A DNA stretch of 64,000 bases from Xenoacremonium recifei. Its lineage: Eukaryota > Ascomycota > Sordariomycetes > Hypocreales > Nectriaceae. Position numbers and translations under genes: made by a program. Each line of letters starts with the position of its first letter. Position 1 is the first letter of the stretch. Below are positions 57,301-64,000 of the stretch, one piece after another. The notes beneath the pieces are model-generated. The model was not told the DNA's origin and searched no databases. It saw only the letters and a program-made list of their open reading frames with translations. The stretch is taken from assembly GCA_012184525.1 (NCBI GenBank), contig WOFQ01000039.1:273999-337998 (forward strand), in the 5' to 3' direction.

Positions 57301-58582
57301 TCATAGAGAGGCCTTCAGTGTCATATCTTCGAACGCGAGATTGGCAACCTGCTTAGCTACACCCCAACTCAATTCATATCCTGCGCCACCCGCTCCATAC
57401 GCATGGATTATCTTTACCTTGCGGCTATCGGGGCTCCCCGCGTCAATATCGAGATGCTCGGAAGACAACCGTAGTCCTCCTCTCCGAGCCGGCCTTCTCC
57501 CGATGATATCCCTTATGAAGCGAAATTGGGAGTTCGAATCTAGAATGGCCGGGTGCATTTTGGCGGCTTGAACTAACAGACGATTGCGAATCTCCGGCGA
57601 TGCCGTGGTTGACCAATCCTCCGATTCTTTGGTACCCCCAATGATTGTTCCACCTTGGAGTGGTCGAGGAATGATGAAGGTCCACGTTCCGTCTGCGTTC
57701 TGTTGTGTAATTGTCCTGTCACAGGGATTGCTGACGAGACAGGTCTGGCCTAATCCACTGTTAATAACCTCCTTGAGAAATAATGGCAACAGCTTATGGC
57801 GGTAAAGCGAGGACATTGCAGTCAAAGATGATGAGTCTGGGTACTAACCTTTGATTGGGAACACATCCGAGTCGCCAAAGCCGATACCAGAACAGTTAAC
57901 GACCAATTTGACGTTGGGGCTAAGAGTTGCAGCTTCACTAAGACTGGTAAGTCTTGAGCGTATGGTCTTTCCGCCACGAAGGAGGAAGAGGCGTTGCAAA
58001 AAGGCACAATACACAGGCGGATTCAGGCACCACGCTGTATACGTAGCTCCGAATGTGACAGTCGGAGGCAACTCATTCTTTTCCAATAATCGAAAATTCT
58101 CGGCCTTAGAGTAGTCACCTTGCAGATTGATATACTCTACTGGTGGGTCTTCCAAGTAGTCATATGCATCCATAAACTGAATGCCTGCCTCTGGGTAGAT
58201 TCGAGATTGTTCGCGGAATACTCCCCAAGTGACATCCATGAGCTTCTGGTTTTCGGTTTCGCGGGGCTCCGCCCGGTAGTGAGCACCCGCCCAAGGTGAA
58301 GCATAGTTGATTGATTCGTCGCCCGGGAATTCTGCAGCAACGATGGTGACAGAACGAACGGCTTTCGCTGAGAACAAAGCACCTTGCAGTTCCAAGGCTG
58401 CTGTAAGCCCCAGAATTCCCGCCCTATAGCATCGGATTAGACAGACTTCATCGAAACTTAAATCAGGCACGGGATATGAAAACGCGGTAATTATAGTGTG
58501 GAGCAACAAGGAGGAGGAGGAGGACAGAAAACAATGGCGTGTCATCTTACCCAACAACCACGATTCGGCAGGATTCTTCCAT
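57301..58582 (-). CDS. D-amino-acid oxidase (FAD-dependent)
   Basis: Exons 58551-58582, 57849-58423 and 57301-57749 give 351 residues. The FAD-binding GxGxxG motif VVVGAGILGLTAALEL is split by intron 1 after only 10 codons. SVTIVAAEFPGDESINYASP and WAGAHYRAEP match the family. The C-terminal DAO signature is IIHAYGAGGAGYELSWG. VNCSGIGFGD and PIKGQTCLVSN flank intron 2. It oxidises D-amino acids (or D-aspartate) to 2-oxo acids with H2O2. Such enzymes are usually peroxisomal through a C-terminal SKL-like signal; this one ends ASL, which does not fit the usual consensus, so location is uncertain. A segment GALFSAKAVR after the Rossmann motif is longer than usual. Confidence 0.9.
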
Positions 58583-59572
58583 CTTGGAGAGGTTTTCAAA
58601 AGTGAATGTTGTTCACGTTTTGGCACAAAGGGCCTTTTCTGACTCCATGGACCTGGCACATGACAATCTCATATATCTTCAACAAGCATTTACTGCCGCA
58701 ACATCCGACAATGCAGCACCTCCGTCGGACCAAAGTTCCCTTCTTCTTCTCCGATGAGACACAGTTTCATTCGCAACCTCGACATCCTGGTCTAAAAGCC
58801 AGACCTGGCCCAAGAATATACCATTTCTGGACTAATACATGCGTCATAAAGACCACTATCCTCAAATGCTAATAGATATCTTATTTTTGATCTGGCCATC
58901 AATGCGGGGGATCAGGAGCAGCGCACAGCACTTAAGCTGTTCACGTCGGCTAGTTTCTCCCGAAACCCCACACAACCTATGATGAATCACCAAACTGCGC
59001 TGAGTTTGTTATTATTTCGGGATCTTCTCTCCGTCCACTATCTCGCCCCTGTAGCTGGTCCAATCTCTGCAAATTCCCCCGACTTGCTCAGACAACATCA
59101 GCATAGTACCAGCTTTGGCGGCCGTCTGAACCCGGATTCGTCAACCCGGCATAGAGCAATTATCGAAACGATTGGCGTGCTCACTGACTTTTAAGTATGC
59201 CACAACGAACATCAAGGTGATCGCTCGCCAGTTATGGTAGGGGAAATCGACCGGATAGTCGAGCTAGATCTTGTGAGTGAGAGAAAGCCAAACCCCAAGA
59301 TTTCTTGCATTGCACGTTCGACCTATCCAATCATGGTCGCATCGACCCATCCCACTATACATCTTTGCAACTGTCGTCTAAGACTACCTTTCCTATGGTG
59401 AAGCCCCTTTGAAGTTCGATCTATTCGAAGTGGACCACTGCTTGAAGCTTGACTAATGTTTGGCTGACAAGGTAAAAGATTTCAAGGAGACGTCACACCA
59501 CGTAGACTGCCACCGGATTGAAAACCACAAGGGGAACATCTTCCATTTAGCAAGACTTCAGTCGCTAAGAGG
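58583..59572. other. Divergent promoter region
   Basis: About 990 bp between the D-amino-acid oxidase and the second Zn2Cys6 regulator. Frames here are short and unconvincing. The shared location fits regulator-target pairing, but no operator was identified. Confidence 0.45.
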
Positions 59573-61969
59573 ATGATTCCACAAGGAACTGGGCCGCCTC
59601 ATAAGAGGGTGAAACCATTGGCATGCAAGCGGTGTCGATTTCGCAAACAAAAGGTCTGCTCCATAAAAACATGTTTCAAAGGCCAATCTGACAATTCTAT
59701 TACAGTGCACAGGACCAAGGCCATGTGACAATTGCCGGCAATCGAATTCTAGTAAGAAAACTACAGATGACTTAATGCTCACAGCTAAACCATCTCAGAG
59801 TGTTCCCCGACGGAGCCTTGGTCCGCTAGGTTTCCCCACGACCTAGCTGCTCGGCCCTCGCTCACGTTGAGAGAGAGCGAACATCAGTATATTGAAAAAT
59901 TGAAAGATCGAGTTGTTCAACTTGAAGCTCTGCTGTCTCAGAATTCTCAAGGCTGGTTATGCGAGGGAGAATCCACGTATGCTGAGGACTCGGACGCACA
60001 GGCTAGTCATAACTCACCCTCGAATCACTGCCTACTCTCAAGATGTCGGCTGATGCCTTCTAGCCACTGCTGACCCCAGGTCATAGCTCCCAGTCTTCAC
60101 ATCCTCAGGCCAACGGCTGTGTCAATGTCGCTTCCGAGAGGGAGGACATTTCTCCCGCCCACCGACCTGCCGATGTATCGCGACCAGTTGGGATGAGGGG
60201 CTCGATCGGAATTAACAACCAACATCTCATGGGAGTAAAAATCTCTAAAAATTTAGGGAACTCCGAATTGAGCCCAGAGCTACAGCAGCATCTCATTCAG
60301 ACGTTCTTTGACATGACTTATCCTCAGTATCCATTCCTGCTACGACATCAATTCATGCGATGGGCAGAGTTGTGGGCAGCTTCTAGTGAGTCCGCATCAT
60401 CTACTTTGGCATGGAGAGGATTCTTCGTCACTATGGTCAGTCCTGTTCCCGAAACATTGCGATGTTTTCCTGGGCGCACGTGCTGACAGGAGCGGTGTAC
60501 GCAAAAGGTCTTCTCCATTGTCTTTCGGATGAAGAAGTTGTGTTTAGATGCGCTAGAAAAGTCCGATGTAAGCATGACCTTGCGTGAGAGGCGCCTTGTT
60601 CTGACCATGCGGCATTAGACATTCTATTCTCTTGCCGTCATTCATTACCTTCCTTCACTCCTCGTTATTTCGGATCCCGTGATCAAAGCTCAAGGATATC
60701 TCCTTTTGGTGCTCCATGCTCTCCAAATGCCGTCAACGGAGGACATTGTCGCTATTTCTTCATCAACCATACGCCATTGTGTAATGTCACAATTGCATTT
60801 AGCCGAAGCAGAGCCAATTCCCAACTGTCAGGATGCGATCCTTCAGATACAGTTACGCCGACGAGTTTTTTGGTGTGCATATGCTCTCGACCGCTTTATA
60901 TGCGGTACTTACGGGTTACCTTGCTGCATTGCAGATAGTAATATTACGGTTCAGGTAAGCCCTTCAAACTAACTTATGAGTTATGTTGATGAACCAAGGA
61001 CTTTGATAATATCGAAGACGTTGAACTGTACGTTGAGACATCCTCGCGTTCTCCTGAAAGCCAGGATTCTATGTCTTCTTCTCACAGGACTCTATCCACG
61101 TCTCTTGGATTACTTTCTGGGTATAAAATTAGATCAGAGATCCAAGGGATTACGCTGAGAAATAATTTTGTTCCCACTTCCGATGAATCCTTGCGATGGC
61201 GGGAGTCGATTTTAGAAAGGCTCAAGGAATGGAGATCGCGATCCGAAGCGGTCCTAGGCTCTACCGCAAACACAGAGTGTGACCTACGTTGGCTCGGGAT
61301 GGTCTACTATTACAACCTAATTTCTTTGTACCGCCCACGAGATACCGCCGTTGATTTGGACGGCCATTCTATGGTCCAAGCTTGTATCCAGGCTCTTGTC
61401 CTTTTTCGAAAAATTCACCAGGCACGAGAAGATCTTCACCCTTGGCTTAGTGTAGGGAACAATCATTTCATCTTGGACCTTGTGTACCAGGCTGACATAC
61501 TTAGCTTTTGATGCAATTCCAGATAGGGGTAGCATTGCTATACTCCTTCTGGAGCACTCCTCCCGAGCTACGGCAAGGCTATTGTGAATCAACAGAAGCC
61601 ACCAACGCCATTCGCGATTGCTCGAGCATCCTCGCGATATTTGCAGATCGATGGACTGAGGCAGACTGTCTACTTGTCGTCTTTGAGACTTTGGCCTGTG
61701 AGATTTCCGTCAACTCGTCTCATCCTAGACCCAAACGACTCAGTTCAGAAGCAGCGACAACCATTGAGAATCATATTGAGCAAATCGCTCGGGTCGTTAT
61801 TCACAGACCGACTCTCCATATGATCCGCGAAATGCAAACCGCGGACTTTCCAGATTCTGTCAACATGGATTTAGGGCATGAGGTGATCCTTGAAGAAAAA
61901 GCCTTGGATTGGTCGATATATGATGTATTTGATGTTAACTATGATGATGTCAACGCGCCAATATCCTGA
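59573..61969 (+). CDS. Zn2Cys6 transcription factor
   Basis: Eight exons in my model: 59573-59653, 59706-59751, 59799-60005, 60080-60435, 60508-60567, 60619-60954, 60999-61451, 61523-61969; 661 residues. The zinc cluster CKRC-x6-C-x5-CDNC-x6-C is spread over three exons, the sixth Cys being the second codon of exon 3. A coiled coil follows (YIEKLKDRVVQLEALL). The regulatory domain includes YPQYPFLLRHQFMRW, QLRRRVFWCAYALDRFICG and MVYYYNLISLYRPR. Introns 3 (donor GTCATA) and 4 (donor GTCAGT, acceptor ambiguous between 60488 and 60507) are the least certain. Exon 7 needs a 44-nt intron ending CCAAG. It lies between oxidase and transporter genes and is the obvious candidate pathway regulator. 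Confidence 0.82.
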
Positions 61970-62714
61970 AAATAAGAGAGGTATCTCCCCAGACATACTC
62001 AAGGGATTCATTGGCCGTTGAACTACTTTACGAGGGGGGGCCGTTCAATATGATGCCTACGCCTCCTTGTGGGGGTATTCGAGAACTTACATGTTCAATG
62101 AGAACTAAACTATGTGTGCCATCGTGCATGAGTAAAAGGTTTGCCTACTAGCATGTGATACAAATAAATCAATTTTCGCCCTGATGAATCTTATTATCCT
62201 CGTATATGAATCGTCACACTGTACCAGTGTCGGGTGGCTGGCCGTAGCTGGTAAAACTGAAAGCAAAATCTATTCCCGTGATCACCAGTGGAAGTTAGTG
62301 TCAGACGTACATGCCTTATTGGGAAACGCTATTGTATGTCTTGGAAGGGGTAATTTATTATCACTGAACCAAAAAAACGGTTGATCCTCTTTTTATCGAG
62401 GGCACCATCCAAGCCTTATGTACACGATGTTCCCAAAGTCCTACGAAGTCCCACATCCGTCTTTGAGCTAAGACTTCATAGGTTTTGTGCGTTGTCTGAC
62501 AGTTAGACAGTGAAGAGAGATACGGGCGTGAGCCAACTCTTAAACCACTTATTCTTTACAAGCCCAGACTAGGGTTTAGAGATCAAGTTGTACAAATAAT
62601 ATTCTCTTATTGAATTGACTCAGGAACTCGTTACTCTCTAGAAAAAAAACTTGCCTTACTAATTTGTCCTTCATTGTCCCCAGCGCTAGGTTCTTCTATC
62701 CTGTCACCACTGCT
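61970..62714. other. Convergent intergenic region
   Basis: About 745 bp between converging genes; AT-rich near 62570-62650. No gene is seen. Confidence 0.45.
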
Positions 62715-63922
62715 TCATCTTTCTTTATATTGAAGCTGAGCATATCGCTGGTACCTCGCCGCGGTTTGGACCCGGAAACCCTTTCCATATTTGATGAAGA
62801 TACCCGTAAGCGAGAGAATAACAGCAGTGATCAGAACAAGTATGATCAGAACCCATCTGATACCTATTGCATTGATCCATGGATCAAGTGCAAAGATAAA
62901 TGCAGTGCTGAATACATTGCGGACTACTGTAACAGCAACTATCGAATCACCAATTATCTATAATCGTTAGCATGCCTTAGCGGCTGAAACAAAAAGCCAA
63001 AGCTTACATCTTGATATGAGTCAGTCAGATACGTTATGGTGATGCTGGATACTGGCCCCATGCCGAGTTTGAATAGCGCCAGCGCGACTGCTATAACTGG
63101 CCATGGCAAACCTTTCTGTAAACCGAGTCCAAAAAGCAATGCTCCCGCAGGAATCAGCGGAAGAAACGGAGCCATGCTCCATAATCGTGCTTCAGGTTCG
63201 TATATGCCGTTCCGACGGGAAAGTCGAATAATTAGGTAGTCGCTGACAGGACCTACAATAGCTAGTCCGAGCGTACTACCGGGTAGCCTGGAGAGGTTCA
63301 TAAGGCCAATCTGGTCGGAAGTAAAATTGTATGGTGGCTGGATCATGTAAAGTGAGATGATTGTTGACATGACATCTGATGTTGCCACTAAGATACCATA
63401 TACGAGTGCGGTATAGGCGATGGCAGGGATCGTCGTAAGAAGAATAAAAGGTCGGTATAAATGACTCAGGAAGGAGTTGAACCCTCCACCAGAAGGTGAA
63501 GTTGTTGTGTTAGTGATCGCTAACCGTTGCCAGTAGGTCTTCCTCGGAATATTCGGGTTGATTCGCACAGAATCCCGATGATAGAGTGCGCCCTCCTCCG
63601 CTTTTGGCAAAACTCGTGAGGCATCTCCGGCAGGACCGGTTGACCGCCCCGCTTGTGTAGTCGATTCATATTTGATGTCTTGTGAAGGCTTCGATTCTGA
63701 AACCTTGTCCTGCGAACGAGACAACGATAGCTCTAAACCTGTGGTCGAAGGCAGAGGGCAATACTTTGTTTCTTCATAGCAGAAGCAGGTAAGGACGAAG
63801 AAGATGCCAAAGAAGACAGCGTTCCACCAGCCCACCCATCTCCAGGTTTGAGGGGAGTAATACGTGCACCGGTACCGGTGCAAATAAGATAACGTGATAT
63901 GCGTGCACCGGTACCGGTGCAT
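62715..63922 (-). CDS. MFS transporter, C-terminal half (5' part missing or interrupted)
   Basis: Exons 63008-63922 and 62715-62957 (GTAAGC...TAG, GCTAAC branch) encode the end of loop 6-7 and about six membrane helices of a major facilitator transporter. Landmarks are WRWVGWWNAVFFGIFFVLTC, CYEETKY, then a long hydrophilic loop, NFTSDQIGLMNLSRLPGS, GPVSDYLIIRLSRRNG and PEARLW. Family members carry six further helices before WRWVGWW. Here the frame runs instead into two copies of an 18-bp palindrome, read as HRYRCT twice, then a stop. No AG acceptor lies between the palindromes and the conserved exon, so the gene appears truncated or interrupted, or its remainder lies past the window end. Confidence 0.75.
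63865..63921. repeat. Two copies of a perfect 18-bp palindrome
   Basis: TGCACCGGTACCGGTGCA occurs at 63865-63882 and 63904-63921, 39 bp apart start to start, both flanked on the left by CG. Each copy is its own reverse complement. They sit exactly where the MFS reading frame loses family resemblance. Confidence 0.95.
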
Positions 63923-64000
63923 TTAAAATTTATTATGTAAGCAGAAAAAAGGGGGAATATCGCGAATTACCGAACCACTAACTTAACGTGTGGAATGATA

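Noticed and set aside
60955..61000. Apparent frameshift in the second Zn2Cys6 regulator (AGGAC versus expected AGGGAC)
   Set aside because: A 44-nt intron with an AACTAAC branch site ending CCAAG restores the frame fully, so no mutation is needed.

Overview
The window looks like nuclear DNA of a filamentous ascomycete (Pezizomycotina, probably a Sordariomycete; the class is inference). Genes carry short introns of about 45-180 nt with GT-AG ends and GCTAAC/TACTAAT-like branch sites. The families are typically fungal: Zn2Cys6 regulators, DUF3669, Ctr copper transporters, a class I terpene synthase and trans-acting-enoyl-reductase-like oxidoreductases. No rRNA, tRNA, CRISPR or complete transposon was recognised. 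Exon boundaries were worked out by hand by joining reading frames at splice sites, and total lengths were checked to be multiples of three.

Left part (about 4.5-25.7 kb): mostly conserved, intact genes. In order: a Sos7-like kinetochore coiled-coil protein (-); an Arg/Ser-rich, probably spliceosome-associated protein (+); a PA-domain/TM/RING-H2 ubiquitin ligase (+); aspartate-semialdehyde dehydrogenase (-); a kinase-like protein next to a divergent casein-kinase-1 paralog (both -, possibly one spliced gene); a 13-bp minisatellite; a DUF3669 protein (-); a PQ-loop vacuolar transporter (-); a secreted S1/P1 nuclease (+); and a Zn2Cys6 regulator (+).

Middle part (about 26-43.2 kb): gene-poor and decaying. 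There is a nitrilase relic with a nonsense codon and lost catalytic residues, a 6-kb stretch without convincing genes, a small HeLo/STAND-N-like protein, a single-pass membrane protein of unknown function, a ten-exon Hsp70-like ATPase with one GC-AG intron, a frameshifted unknown ORF pair, a frameshifted short-chain dehydrogenase relic and a frameshifted TauD-type dioxygenase relic.

Next (43.4-49.3 kb): an intact fumarylacetoacetase-like hydrolase sits head-to-head with a 901-residue regulator that combines C2H2 and Zn2Cys6 fingers. This pair may be the surviving end of a catabolic cluster whose dioxygenase, dehydrogenase and nitrilase genes have died. An F-box-like gene with a homopolymer frameshift follows.

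Right part (49.7-64 kb): resembles a terpenoid-type biosynthetic locus in AT-richer DNA. It holds a Ctr copper transporter, a complete seven-exon class I terpene synthase, an SRPK-like kinase relic, a ToxD/enoyl-reductase-like MDR oxidoreductase, a D-amino-acid oxidase, a second Zn2Cys6 regulator and the C-terminal half of an MFS transporter. The MFS reading frame is cut by two copies of a perfect 18-bp palindrome near the window end.
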